Counted from the first letter of the stretch, positions 36,845-49,946 are shown. The stretch: 64,000 nucleotides of DNA from Glandiceps talaboti (GCF_964340395.1 NC_135558.1:10086001-10150000), one strand, 5' to 3'. Notes: a model not told the origin generated them from the letters alone. Program-made: numbers and translations.

Positions 36845-37040
36845 CTCCTCTGTCTTCTAAATGAAGCCTATGCAGTGCTTTCACTCTAATAAATGGTTTG
36901 TCACACACTTGTTGGAATTTTTCAATTACATTTGATAATATATACCTAGTTTTACAAATAACATATTCATGAATCAGCCAGGTATTGAAGGTTAAGGATT
37001 GTATACATTTCCTTGTTTGGCACAGGTGATTAATTACCAT
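36845..37040 (-). CDS. Possible third alternative 5' exon (low confidence)
   Basis: An open frame of 65 codons runs from an ATG at 37040 to a GTAGGT donor-like site below 36845, leaving a single G, so it could also splice to exon 2 in frame. The last part (QVCDKPFIRVKALHRLHLED then RGG) looks more protein-like than the rest. A second donor-like GTAAGC four bases on would give the wrong phase. There is no convincing acceptor with a pyrimidine tract, and no family homology is recognised. About one in three random open frames would match this phase. Confidence 0.22.
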
Positions 37041-37199
37041 ATGTTAAATTTAGATTATGACAAGGATGAATGTCCTGTGTTTGATACCATTCACATTGAC
37101 TGATCAATAGATGTGATGTGTGTTTTGCCATCATGTATGACTCATTCACAGAACTGAATGAACGCCGTCACTCTGCATTAATACAATGTGTTTTATGAT

Positions 37200-38400
37200 A
37201 GGCGTGAAATACAAAGGTCATTGACCAGTGTAAGAACATTGTTACTTTGTATCACATTGTTTCCAATATATATATGAAAATATCACATTATTGACAGCTG
37301 TAATGGCTGAATATTGTTACTTTGTATAACATTGTATTACAATGTTTCTAATTTGAATATAACTCAGGGGTTATTGACATATTTACCAAACAAGTGGATA
37401 CATATTGGTATTTTGTATTACACTGTTTCTAATATGAATGAAAACTAACAATTTATTGACACTAATGGCTGAATATTAACACTTTGTATATTGTATTACA
37501 ATGTTTCTAATTTGAGCACAACTCAGAGGTTATTGACATATATATTGAACTGGTGAATAAACATTGTCACTTTGTATCACATTGTTTGCAATATGAATGG
37601 AACTCGCAGGATATTTTAATAATTTATTGAAAACGAGAAATTAATATTGTCACATTGTATTACTGTGTTTCTAATATGAGTACCAATTCAAAGGTTGACT
37701 GACTCTCTGACCAGGTGAAGTGAATGACATTGTTACTTTGTATAATTTTTTTTTCTAATATGGGTGAAACTAACAGGTTATTGACTCACTGATTGGACTC
37801 ACTGATAGGATGAGAATACATGGTATTAAACAATGTACCAATTTGTTTCAAATGAGTATAACTTGGAGGTTATTGACTGAATTATAGGGAACAAGTTAAT
37901 GAATATTGTCACTTTGTATCACATTGTACTACTTTGTTTCAAAAATGAGTATAACTTGGAGATTATTGACAATATATGAAATAAAATTCATCAATATTGT
38001 CACTGTGTATCACACTGTACTCACTTTGTTTCAAAACTGAGTATAACTTGGAGATTATTGACAATATATGAAATAAAAGTCATCAATATTATCACTGTGT
38101 ATCACACTGTACTCACTTTGTTTCAAAACTGAGTATAACTTGGAGATTATTGACAATATATGAAATAAAAGTCATCAATATTATCACTGTGTATCACACT
38201 GTACTCACTTTGTTTCAAAAATGAGTATAACTTGGAGATTATTGACAATATATTAAATAGAATTCATCAATATTGTCACTGTGTGTCACTGTGTATCACA
38301 CTGTACTACTTTGTTTCAAATATGACAGGTTGATGACTTATTAATTGATCATGTGAATGAACATTGCCACTTTGTACAACAATGTTTCTTATCTCTAGGC
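37200..38400. repeat. 92-bp satellite-like array, homogenised core
   Basis: ATAACTTGGAGATTATTGAC recurs at 37951, 38043, 38135 and 38227 (exactly 92 bp each). Older, more diverged units (CACTTTGTATCACATTGT, TATTGAC) extend left to about 37200. About a dozen units in total. Confidence 0.85.
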
Positions 38401-39789
38401 AATATTATACGGTTAATGACTCCTAGGTCAATGCCTTCCTATATTCTCACTTTAGACATGTTCATATTTTTCAATATATTGTGAATAGCTTTAGGTATGA
38501 TTCTTCTGCTGATATATTGACGACCACAAAATGAATTTCTTCACTATTTTACTAGACTGTAGTACTTGCTGTGTTGTTTAGCCCTATCAGGCTTCTTTAA
38601 AGTGAGTGCTGACAGACAGTGTGGCACGAATGTTGTATTTCACAGACTACTATTTCACTTGTCTCTGATAAATTAGAAATTTATGCTTATAAATATAATA
38701 ACATATCAGCCTTAATATCTTGTCCTGTAATTTATCAACATATTACTTTTTTCAACAGATGGGGAAAATTAAAATTGAACTAAAAAAAAGCCATAATTCT
38801 ACATTAAAACTTTCTTATTTGAAAATTTTATGGTAAACAGCCAAATATCCTGAACATTTTTTAACTGTAAAGACGTCTACAAGAACACATTTTTAATTCT
38901 AATAAATTATGTACAATTTAATATATGAAAAAAAGCAAAAAGAACATACACAGAATGAGAGAAACACAAAAGAACTTTGCTGTTTTCAAAACTGTTCAAA
39001 TACATCATTTATATAATTAGATGATGCATCATGATAAATGAATAGCTTTGGAGATTTCACAGATTTTCACTTCCGATACAGATGTACGTCGGTTTCACAA
39101 TAGCAAACATAAACAGGACTGGAAAAACAACAGTCAATGGTCTATACACCCAACCTTCTACCTTTTCACCAAGGGATATCATTTTCCATCTCAAATTATC
39201 ATTTCAAGGGTAACTAGTGTTATTTTAGAAACCAACTAAAGTGTTAACTTGTAGGGTTTATTGTCTATAACGGAAATGTTGTCGTTGCTGTACACAAAAG
39301 ACTGTGTTTCTTTTCTTAACTTAGTTACCGGAGTATTGACGTGTGTTGACCTAGAATAACCGAACTGTTGTCACTCTGTCTGCATTTATACATTGTACCA
39401 GTACAGTACAATGGGTCAAACAATTCAACTTCCAGTTTCTGAACAGTATTTATTTTTGTCAATACCTTCAATGTATTCAAACCTATTGTGGGTTAACTTT
39501 AAATAAATTGTGATGATTTTAAATATTATCGAAATAACATTATTGAATGCACAGTAACGGTAAATACACACACTACTGTCACACAACATAACAATCTCTT
39601 CAATTCATTGCAACTCTGCTTTGTGATATATTTGTGACATTTTACATGTAAAGTGACTGGAGTGTTTATGCAACAAAATAGAGACCAAACCTGGGGTGTG
39701 TTTGAGGGTCAACTTTGGTATCAGAGTTGACAGCTGGTAACAGATCTCAACAACTCCTTGAAAACCTGTGGAACCTGCTGTTTTATGAA

Positions 39790-40140
39790 TTTAGAGTTGA
39801 TTAACATTCTCATTGGTGACTTCCCGGCCCAGGCAGTCATAACATTACTGGTAACTTCCCCAGGCAATGATGGTGCTACTAGTAAACTTCCCAAGGCAAT
39901 GATGGCGCTACTGCAGGGTACAAAATCAGCAGTAGTAGTCCAGGACACAGTACTACACACTACATGTATCTAGACTACCTTATCTATACAGTGGTAGTCT
40001 GTTAGACCAATAGAAATCAATACAAAATTGTAGCTGAAATAGTTCACTTTGCTAAATCTGACTAAAAACTGTACAAATTAAATTCAAAACTCTGTACTGG
40101 TGACTTCCTCAGGTAATGGTGCTACCTTAACATTACTGAT
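39790..40140. repeat. Degenerate repeats of TGACTTCCC.AGGCAATG
   Basis: Three close copies at 39815-39905 (GGTAACTTCCCCAGGCAATG type) and a diverged one at 40100-40130. There is no coding signal. Confidence 0.6.
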
Positions 40141-40544
40141 GACTTCTGTCTTCAACTATTGACAATCTAATAAAGTTATTTTGATAATTTTCACAGCTTG
40201 ACAATGGAATTGACCTCAGAATATTTGTTTTTGTGTTAACCTTGCTCTCACTAACGCTAGGATAGTTGAAGTATGTGATAACATTGAGCCTGCTGGTGTC
40301 ATTTGTTTGTGTTGGCACCAAATCATCCAGGGATAAATACTACCTTTCAAAGTCTGTTGACATTTTGACCTGATAGTGTAGGTTGCCATGCCACAGAATT
40401 ATAATCACAGAACTGTTAAGTTTATAATACTGTGAAGTTACCAGTTCCCCCCATCCCCACCTCTGAGTTCACTCTCTAAAACATTATTTAATGTTCAATA
40501 CCCAATGTTTAATGTCTGAATTCTATATTCTCACACAAGTGTTA

Positions 40545-40970
40545 TCTTATCAGTGGAATCATAAATAAATTGGATTGGTCATCACATCTCCCTTCTTTCT
40601 CTAGAAATACAGTACTTTTCAAAGCGTTCTTAAAGGCCAGCGTTATCTTATCGTTTGAGTCATAAGGATTGGACAGGATCATTCATTTGTTGTTAAAGAG
40701 CAACTTTTCTACATCTCTGCTAGATAACTGTTTTTCACACTTAAATGTCAGTCCTAACATGAACTGGGTCTTAAAGGCCAGGGATTCAATCCCAGGTTTG
40801 CGCATTAGTGTTATCTTCATATCAGTGTAACCATGAGGATTGGATACAAGATACAAGAAAACTTTATTATCTCATGTAGAGAAATTACAGATAGGATCTT
40901 CATTGTTAAAGAGCACCTTTTTTCTAAAGCTTTGCCAGACAACTGTTTTCATACCTAAATGTTAGCTGAC
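40545..40970. repeat. ~200-bp tandem repeat with a short insertion in one copy
   Basis: The words GTTATCTT, CAT.AGGATTGGA, TTGTTAAAGAGCA and ACAACTGTTTT recur in order. The right copy carries extra sequence at about 40846-40890 (ACAAGAAAACTTTATTATCT). Confidence 0.65.
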
Positions 40971-43018
40971 ACAAACTTTTCAAGATCCAGTGAACACTGA
41001 ATCTGGTAAGTGTGTCTTAGTTTTGTAACATATCACATATGTATCAAAAACTCACAGTTAGTCAGTAAAATGCACCGGAGTTCTCAGGATAATTTTTTGG
41101 GGATTCATATATCTTTAAACTTTAAATAGAGGGTGATGAAATGTATGCAAATTTACCCGAAACTAGGAATACAAAGTGAAGAAATGTACACAAAATATAC
41201 CAGACTTCCTCCCTGTTGTTAATTATTACCAGGGTGGCTAAACTTTTATGAAAACAGTGACCCAGACAGCTATTTTGTCCATATTGTGTGATGAGTTTAA
41301 AGTACAATAAAGAAAACACACACATGTCATTATTATCACTAGATTGTACAACTTAGGGGGTCAAGAAACCTTAAACTCCCAGGGTAAACAACCTATAGCA
41401 TCCTAACTTACATCATACACATCTTTGTATTTAAGAAGATTACGTGCAGACATACAAAACATTGGTTAGTCTCTATACTAAATTCATACAATATCTAGTG
41501 TACAAAATTATCCAGTGTCATATTTTCAAATTGTCTAGCTATTTACATCTGAAATAATATGAAATTTAGCTTTTCCCTTTTAAATTTTGCATTTTAACAT
41601 TTTAACTAAAATATTCAACGGTCAGAATATTCTCTTCTGAAATGCATACCAAGCTGTTTACACATATTGTACATTTATAAATAAAATGTATTTAAATACT
41701 AATTGGACCAAAAGAATCTAAGTTTTGATATTTTCAGAGTTCTTGTCAGAATACTGACTTTTGAAATTCAAAGAAAAGTTGCTTCCATTCTTATATTTAG
41801 TATTACTTATACTTATCATCCCATTACTGATAGTGTTAGAGTAGTTTGTGTATGTCTCTGGATTTGTGACTGGCTGAGGCTTGTTTATCTAGGCTATTTT
41901 GAAAGAGCAACTGTTGGAAATGTTTGTGACTTGCAGTATTCTAAAACCAATGTTTACAGGAAATTCATTTCAATAGCTGATAATTATGATTCTGGTCACA
42001 CTGGAGTTTAAATGTGAAGAAGAAAAAAGTTACTGAAGAGTAAAAATCTCAGAAACTGCACACCGAGGGGTTAAAAACCATCGTATTGTGTTTTCGTGCC
42101 CTTTAAAGAAAGACACGGTTAGTTCTTTTCATAAAAACTTGGCACAAGATGTAGTCACATATTTTCATGTAGAGTTTGTTTGTGACTTTCTACAAGCTAT
42201 TGCTGCATACTATGTCAACCTATTGTTATTATTACCACTGTCATTCCGATTGAAAACATCGTAATATTTATAAATCTATTCAGCAAGAATCTCTACATAT
42301 AACTGTTTTGGTTTCAGTGACATTGTTAATATCCACATGATGCATATTGACACTACATATCATACATCCTCAGTTTTTATGTTATAAACAATAGCTAAGT
42401 TGTTTTGTATGTATAAATATTTGAGACCAACACCTGTTCAAACTAGCCAACATACTTGACTTCTATCCCTGTATTGTGTAGTAACAGTTTTCACAGATTG
42501 GTGTTAGGAATTTCACCACTTCATATTGTACACTCTGCAAGCCATTCATAGTTTGGTGTCAGGAATTTAAGTACTTCACTTTTGATGACAAAATGTTTTC
42601 AAAGTAAACATGAAAGTCTACCAATCTGAAGTTAAATAATTAGCTATGCCTTTTACAATCCTTGGCATAAAGTAGAAAATAATATTGGTTTAGAATGAAG
42701 GTATGCTTCATTTGCTATTTAATTACTGCTAAATTCTTTGCTGTCTACAGTTTGATGACAACTTTCACTGAAATGTTGTACAAACTCTTTCTGTTCAGGT
42801 TTGATTTTCCAGGATTTTAGAAAAACATATCAAAGGTGTTTGTATATTACTGTGATTAAAAAAGAAATTGGAAAAAAAAATGAAAATGTTCCATGTGTAA
42901 GTATAGCTGCATTGAAATTGACAAATCTAGTGACTACATCTGATTTGAAATTTAGAAAACACAAATTTGAGAGTTGGCTTTTAGTAAAGTTAAAACAGGT
43001 CCAACCACTTTTTCTCAT

Positions 43019-43230
43019 TTAACCCTTTCAGGACTTGAAACTTTCCCGCCAAGATATTTGAACAAAAATTCTTGTTTCTCTGTAATTTTTGGAAAAAGAT
43101 CAACTTTATTTTAGATCAGAATTCAAGAAATATTACTTCCCAATGAAGTAATATTCTTAAATTTTAGAAAATGTTCTTACAATCAAGTTTCTATTTATTC
43201 CAATGTCGCTTCTAGGAATGAAAGGGTTAA
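43019..43230. mobile_element. piggyBac-type MITE, copy 1 (212 bp)
   Basis: It begins TTAACCCTTTCA and ends TGAAAGGGTTAA: a TTAA target duplication with an 8-bp terminal inverted repeat CCCTTTCA. The interior aligns along its length with copy 2 (shared words TTCCCGCCAA, CAAC.TTCATTTTAGA, GAAATATTACTTCC, AAAGTAATATT). It has no coding capacity, so a transposase would act in trans. Confidence 0.8.
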
Positions 43231-44279
43231 AAAAGGTTTATGATTATTTTAATAGCACTCAAAATAAAAACTCAAAACAAAAGTATGTGATATTTCACTT
43301 CTCCTTTTCTCAGAACATTTATTCCTTCAAATTTTTTTCATCATATCACTCATACTTATCCAAGAATACATTCATAAGTTTAACTTCATTTCATTCTGAG
43401 GAAGGTCTTTATGAATTTAAACTCAATGTTTGCACAGATCAGCTTTTATTATAATATCCAAAAATACATTTTATATGTATTATGATAAATTGTACTTTAA
43501 AATATTACATTTTTAATTTGAATCATTTTTTTTTCACTATCTTTCATTGGGCAAAATAATATTCCCATGAAAATAGTTTATAAGAATACTTTCTGTATCT
43601 ATTTTTGATGTTGTGATAAAAATATGAAATAGCAAACACATGTTTCAGTTTACAAAATATCCCTTGGATAAGAAATATTTGACAAGCCTTATTAACGCAT
43701 GATTTATTGAAGTATTTGACTCTTATTACGGGTGGTTTATTCTGAAGTGAAAATATCTCATTCAGGAAATAACCCCATTACATTCTTTGACCACCTACAT
43801 TGACTTGCTAAAGAATCAAAGTATAGAAACATTCAAAACATTAGAAAATGACCCGCTGTCATGGCATTTCTGATAACCACACAACTATACAAACAAAATA
43901 TTTGATACATAGCTTGACTTTCACAAATATCTTCAACAAAAAATTAACATTGAAAAGTCACAAAATCAAAGTCAGGAATGATACAGGAAGTTCATGACAA
44001 CACATGCATGGCCTTTACAGGACCTAGTTGAACAAAACAAGTTTTTGAAGGAAATAATAGAATTTTTGAAAAGAATCATTCAGAGAACTGGTAGGCAGAT
44101 TTTGATCATCCACGTCATGCAAATAGTTTGAAAAATCTCAAACTGAGCAGACAAGAAGACGAGTAACCCTTTATATTTTAACAACTTTTTCCCATAAAAT
44201 CACTGCTTGAAAACATTAAACTCACTTTTTTATTTTTTTTCAAATTTGCAATCAAAAGAAAATTATGTTATGTAGTAGA

Positions 44280-45080
44280 AACAATATGGAGACCTTTGTA
44301 CTTTTTTTTTTCAGGAAAAAGGTCATTGTAACGGAAGGGCAACTACTGGCCATAAATTATGGGTTGTAGACACAACCACTTAAAAGCATGACAGTTAACA
44401 GTACCAGGGAGTAAAGTATCATTTGATAAGGGTATTATTATGTAGTAATAGAAAATCAGCTGATGTAAGACCAGAGTATAGAGATAGATAAAATAATCTA
44501 CTGCATTCCATTGTCTACTTTAATATTACATACATGCAGTTCAGTCCATCATGCAAGGCAGTGTTTTTGTTAAGGTGTTTGTATTAACTTGGTATTAAAG
44601 TGCTATCTGAATTCCAAAGTCATTGTTCCCTTACATTATCAAGTCAGTTTGAAAATTTAGGGCACTCAATTGTGTCTGGTCTGGAGACCTTTGTACTTTG
44701 TATTCAGGAAAAGGCTTCCTATGCTTGTGTTTTGTTATTAATGGTAAAAATATACCTGAACTTCGAGTCCAAAGTCATTATTCCCTTCCAAATTTATCAT
44801 GTAAGTTTGACATTTTTGTCTGGAGACCTTTGTACTTCTTTTCAGGAAAAGGCTTCCTGTGTTGTTAGTATGTTGCTACAGGTGATAAAAATCTACCTGA
44901 ATTCCAAGTCATTGTACAAAATGTGTTGTTCCTTTCCAATATGATCGTATAATATATAAAGTGTGAAAATTGGTGACGATCAAATATATCAGAACTGCTC
45001 CCCCCCCCCCCCCCCCCCAGGAAAAATGTTCCCTGTGGCAATCTTTTTAAGGATTCAAATCTGACTTTATTCCAAAGTCA
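44280..45080. repeat. ~130-bp repeats with TTTTCAGGAAAA cores
   Basis: GGAGACCTTTGTACTT followed by a T-rich tract and CAGGAAAAGG, then CTGAATTCCAAAGTCATTGTTCC, recurs near 44288, 44682, 44820 and (diverged) 45000. An overlapping 114-codon plus-strand frame is a repeat artefact. Confidence 0.7.
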
Positions 45081-45898
45081 AACGCTGGGCTCTCCTGAAA
45101 ATCTACAGTATTGAGTACTAATATGTATTAAACACTTTCTATGTCATTCTTCTTAAACCTTAGCAAAAACACTGTGTTTTCAGACTAGAAAGATACAATG
45201 AGGAATAAAGAGTTATTGGCATTCCTGTAATTATGGTGTTGTTAGTATACCTGATATCATATAAATAGGTACCAATTTACTGTCCCGGTAACCATAATGT
45301 ACAGGTTGTAGTTGTAGAAGAATAAAAGGCTCTATGGAACCCTCTGGAACGACTACAAAATTTGAAAAAAGCTGGGGTTAATTACAGCATGAAGAAAATT
45401 TATAGCCTTGTAGTTGACAAGTGACCTGGTAGTACAGTATATACCACATGCTGGTATTTCAATATGGGACCTACATTTTTCACAACACAGACCATATTTT
45501 TTTGGGTTTTCAAAAAGTGGGAACAATTTTGAAATTTTCGGTTCCCCTAGCAACATTTATGACAATGTAACAGGTACACTGATACTATACCACAAGCTGG
45601 TATTTCAATAATGAACATAACTTGTTTTACAGGGACTAAATTTTTAAGTAAATCAATTTTGAAACGGTAGGGAAAATTCTACAAATGTTGGTTCTGGTAG
45701 CAAACTTCTGGTTACATGTATTAGGATTTTAGACCTGTACTGAGATAGTCCTATTATTGTCGTCCCAGACTACGACCCGAAATGACCGACACAATCCCTA
45801 CCCATACAATACACTTGTACACAAACCATTACAACAACAAATTAGGTGCCAATTATCAACAACACACTGTCAGAAAACTAACTTTTTTTTCTTCTTAC

Positions 45899-45986
45899 CT
45901 GACTTTTTTCTACCAAAACACCGCAACATTTCTTTGATAACATTGGATTTAGTCACCATACTTGTGTCCCGTGACAATTGTCGCAT
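45899..45986 (-). CDS. SYNGAP/DAB2IP/RASAL2-like: Alternative first coding exon B
   Basis: 88 coding nt from ATG at 45986 to donor GTAAGA below 45899. It codes MRQLSRDTSMVTKSNVIKEM then LRCFGRKKS and leaves a single G, again making GAT (Asp) with exon 2. The frame is open upstream to an in-frame TAA at about 46061-46059 with no other ATG, so 45986 is the first possible start; the in-frame ATGs at 45959 and 45929 are alternatives. The C-terminal CFGRKKS is basic and could help membrane contact (inference). It is an alternative to first exon A, 11 kb further upstream. No TATA box is obvious. Confidence 0.7.
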
Positions 45987-47479
45987 GTCGTATGTTCTAC
46001 TACGTAAGAGTCTTAGCAAGTGATCGGGTACCGACACCGTCACACAGAATTTCAAACTTTACTGACACTACAGGAAGTAAGTGGTGGCAGTTACATAAAG
46101 CACTGCTGTATGGGGGTGTGCCCTTCTAAGTTCACAGACTATACCATTATTACATAGTGGCCTTAGAATGGGCTCTGAGGGACGATGTCCTGTTTACTAG
46201 CTAAACAGCAGTAATTATTAGCATCTGCTGCCATTTAATCCTACTAGGGATGTAACATTTTGAATTTATGGCTTAAATTTAAGACTTTGATCCATCAATA
46301 TGATAATATTCAGAGACTGGAATGAATGATGAAGTTAGTCAACCCACTACTTGAGTTCAAAAGTTAACCGTCCTAGACAAATGAACATTCAGTCTCATAC
46401 TACTTAATCCATAGTTTAAACATTTGATACCAGTATACACCATACAGCAAAACTGATTTCACAGAGCTATATGGTATTATACAAGACAACAAACTCGATT
46501 CTCCCAAAACACCAAATAAAACCAACAACCTGATTTTCCAGACTTAAAAAAGCGTAAATAGTTACAGTAAATTTACTTACACAGAAAGTGGACTGATCTA
46601 TGACATTGAATTAATTGACTGACGTGAACAATTATACTTTTTGCTTTGTTCTGAGAAAAGGTGTACGTACGTACATTACGTCCGAACACCCGGATCACAA
46701 TAGGAATTACCATATTAAGATAACAACAGTACTACACCCAGTGGCTTAAAACAACTCACGTTCACCTGACTCAGACCTACTGCATTGTCTATTTAACGGA
46801 AACCGTAACTTGTACACCTAAATCACACATTCCTTTCATAAATTGAGAAATCACTTCATACCCTTCCGACATGCTATTGTTCTTTTTTCCTTCAAACATG
46901 TGCCTAAAGGCGTACTGTCAAAGGAATAGATCATTTAACGGCCATTCCCCTGGAAGGGTGTACAATTAGTTTCCAGTCTCTATACCCACAAGTGTATAAT
47001 AGAGTTCATATGTGACAAACTGATTTATAGCTACAAATGTACCATTAAAGGAACTCAGTTTTCCATAGTATTTATACAAAGAAAAGACAAAGAAAAACAT
47101 TATCATAGACTATTCCAACATATAGGACGTTTAGTTATTGATATTTTGAAAAAATTTAAGTGAATGTATTGTTAGTTGTCAGATCGAACAAATAATTCTC
47201 CAGTTGCAGCCAGTGCACAGTTATAAAATAATACACTTTAGACTTTAGTACATGGTAGAGTTGAATAATTGTCATAAAGAACTGTTACCATATTCAGCTA
47301 GAATTTCCACTTATTTTGACAAAAAACTTACCTTTCTTTCTACTTAAAACATGACAAATTTGTTGGGAAACTTTCACTTCACTTTTGTGTCTATGTGAGA
47401 ATCATGTTACACATTTCGGATGTATTATGTTTTTTTTTAAGTGAAATGTACACGTACGTCTAAGGTAACCACAGGATCT

Positions 47480-47880
47480 GGTGGTCAAAGATTCCATGAA
47501 ATACTGATGGAATTGGATATTTCGGATAAATGATATATTGTTGTATTTGTGGTCATAATTGTGAATTCTACCAAATGCTGAGACTTTTGGGTATTTTGGT
47601 GAATAATGTTGTCATGGTTAAAGATAGTGAATTCTGGAAAAACTGTTAGTATTGGATACTTTTAATATGCAATAATATATGATAATGTTGTCATGGTTAT
47701 GCTAGATGAATTCTGTGAAATACTGATAACATTGTAATGTCACCATGGTTACGAAAAATGAATTCTGTCAAATGCTGATAGTATTGCACATTTTGATGGT
47801 TATGTCGTCATGGCTACAGATAATGAATTCAGTACATTTCTGATACCATCGGGTATTTTAAGTGAATGACGATGTCATGG
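47480..47880. repeat. Degenerate ~55-60-bp tandem repeat
   Basis: GATGAATTCTGTGAAATACT and GATGTTGTCATGGTTA-type words recur about six times with drift. Confidence 0.6.
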
Positions 47881-49099
47881 TAGTTGTGTTGTTTCGATAA
47901 CAGTCTCACTATATAACTTATAAGTAGATAATGGTTGGTGTTGACCACAAATGGAGTCGTTATATCCACACCACAACTTTGCCTTCTTGCTCTAAAAAAC
48001 ATTAAAAAGTGTCTAAAAATAATTTATTCCTACATATGGCTCACTTTAATGTGTGGGAAACATACCCCATAGATACATGTATAGGTGAATAAAAGAACAC
48101 CATCTAACTACAGACTATGGCTCACTTTAATGGGTGGAAGACATACATTAGTAGGTGGTAGCATAGAGAGTGCCAGGTGTCATTTTGTTGTTAGCCAAGT
48201 AAGTAAGTACCCTGTTGAGACACACAGTTATGCTGGTGCTGCACTGACACAAAATTACAACTGAATTCTCAGTATCACCCTAAAACTCTGTACAGTGTGT
48301 GACAGGCACACTTGGTAGCTTGAAAGTACTCAGCGACAGTTGTAACTTTAGGTTGGTGCAGTGTAAGTATAATTATGTGTTTCTCAACAGGGTATACAAC
48401 AGGTAGAACAGGTGTACAAATATACTGAACCAGCAGAATGGTTAGTTCTGAGTGGCAACACATCTTGTAAATATAAAATTGAAAGTTCTAGTTGTTAAGA
48501 CTATACACAGGATTAATACACTGTCTTTGTATCTGATTACTAGTACTTTCAGGTAGAAACCAGATTAACGGAATCTACTTAATTTGATAAAGAGAAATGG
48601 ATGCTCTTAAAGTTAATCCAACTAATGGTTTATTTTCAGTGTAATTACCAGATGTAAGCTGAAGTATGAAGGACTTTAATTCACTTTAATACACTTTCTC
48701 TGATGAATGAATGCATGATAGACAGAATGTTTAAAAACATTACATCAAACGTAACTAGACTGTCAACAGAAACATGGTGCATTTTTCACTCTGTATAGAT
48801 TTAAAATTGTACAATGAAAATTACAGTAATTGAGTACAAGAATTGCTTTGGATTTTCTACTAAATTCGCACCTCAGCAGGTCTTTTCAAGAAGTTTGAAT
48901 TTTATAATGAAATTAACTTTTGCTATAATTAATACATATTTTGTATTTAAATAAAGTCTGATAGGTGTGATTTTAATGTCATCTGAATCATGCCCCTGGT
49001 GCTCTATATACAAATAAGTACCAGTTGTCTGTCTAGATGCTAATAGGCCAACAATGTTGAGAGTTTTCATTCAAAATTGCCAAAGTGCACAATTTTGGT

Positions 49100-49450
49100 T
49101 AGCTTTCCATCATTAGATATACATGTACATAGCCAGTAGTGAGTTCAGTGACTTTATAACGTCACTGTGTCATCCAGCATTGCAGTCACTCACAATGCCA
49201 CCATGTACCAACAGATAGACAGATAGACAGACATCGACAATGTACTGAACTCTTCACGAAAGTACCTAGCCTGTCTACAGCTAGTCTGGATGCCAACATG
49301 GTCTTTAAATGTAAAATGTAATGATACCGTATACATGTAGGGACTAGACTAGTCTACAGCTGGTGAATGAGTCAAGTGACTCTAACTTCACTCTATATTG
49401 TTATTTCAGTCACTCCAATGTCATCATGCACCAGTAGACAAACAGGTATT
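49100..49450. repeat. Two-copy ~225-bp tandem duplication
   Basis: ATACATGTA, GTGACT.TAAC.TCACT, CAGTCACTC.AATG and CACCAGTAGACA-type words occur in the same order around 49115-49220 and 49335-49445. Confidence 0.5.
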
Positions 49451-49794
49451 GTACTAACTCAGACACCACACTTGACCTTGTCAAGGTTAGGTTGATCACA
49501 GTCAGTTGTCATGACCTTCACTGCTCACCCTATACCATCCTATCCAAGGTTGCACAATTTAACATAATTGTTAAACTTCATGATTTGGTAATTTTCTTTT
49601 TTAATTTGTCAACCCTGGTGTCCATTGCTCTGGAAAACTAGCAAGGTGACTGATTCATTTGATATATGTATGTGTGTATGTGTGAGTGCATGTGTGTGTA
49701 TGTAAATTAAGACGATTTCTTTGATGATCTGATCCAGATTATGTCTGCGCATGTGAAATTTTCAAAGTAACATTTCTTTGATATATGTATTTGA

Positions 49795-49796
<2 letters not shown>

Positions 49797-49838
<42 letters not shown>

Positions 49839-49946
49839 CGGTGTGTGTGTATATGTGTGTGTATGTGTGTGTGTCTCTGTCTGTCTGTGTGTGTATGTGT
49901 GTGTGTATGTGTGTGTGTGTATGTGTTGTGTGTGTGTATTATCTCT
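49797..49946. repeat. (TG)n microsatellite, compound
   Basis: A pure TG run of about 40 bp is followed by TGTATG/TCTG-interrupted TG repeats. Overlapping Cys/Val or Thr/His frames are artefacts. Confidence 0.97.

Larger units (their letters stand above)
1..45986 (-). other. SYNGAP/DAB2IP/RASAL2-like: SynGAP/DAB2IP/RASAL2-family Ras GTPase-activating protein gene (5' half; continues past left edge)
   Basis: Gene-level entry. Proteins of this family hold Ras-type small GTPases in the GDP state, using a PH-C2 membrane module followed by a RasGAP catalytic domain and a coiled coil; they act at the inner face of the plasma membrane and in signalling scaffolds. Seen here: eight minus-strand coding exons, all with GT-AG borders and matching phases, that reproduce the family order KRTKS segment, SRSHESLLS motif, PH C-terminal half, C2. 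Two alternative first exons (34749-34698 and 45986-45899) feed the shared exon at 15296-15196. The reading ends inside the C2 domain at the Trp of the EKW motif (1968). The GAP domain, arginine finger and coiled coil are not in the window, so catalytic competence cannot be judged. Spellings such as KPLHSS and KKKYFCE resemble RASAL2 slightly more than SYNGAP1, but an invertebrate gene would be expected to be co-orthologous to the vertebrate set. Confidence 0.93.

Noticed and set aside
41411-41455. Minus-strand ATG frame MSARNLLKYKDVYD ending at a GTAAGT donor-like site
   Set aside because: It ends in phase 0, which would shift the frame in exon 2; it is too short to support on its own.
47326-47400. 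Minus-strand GTAAGT donor after AGAAAG near 47332
   Set aside because: No open frame leads into it; a non-coding exon is possible but unsupported.
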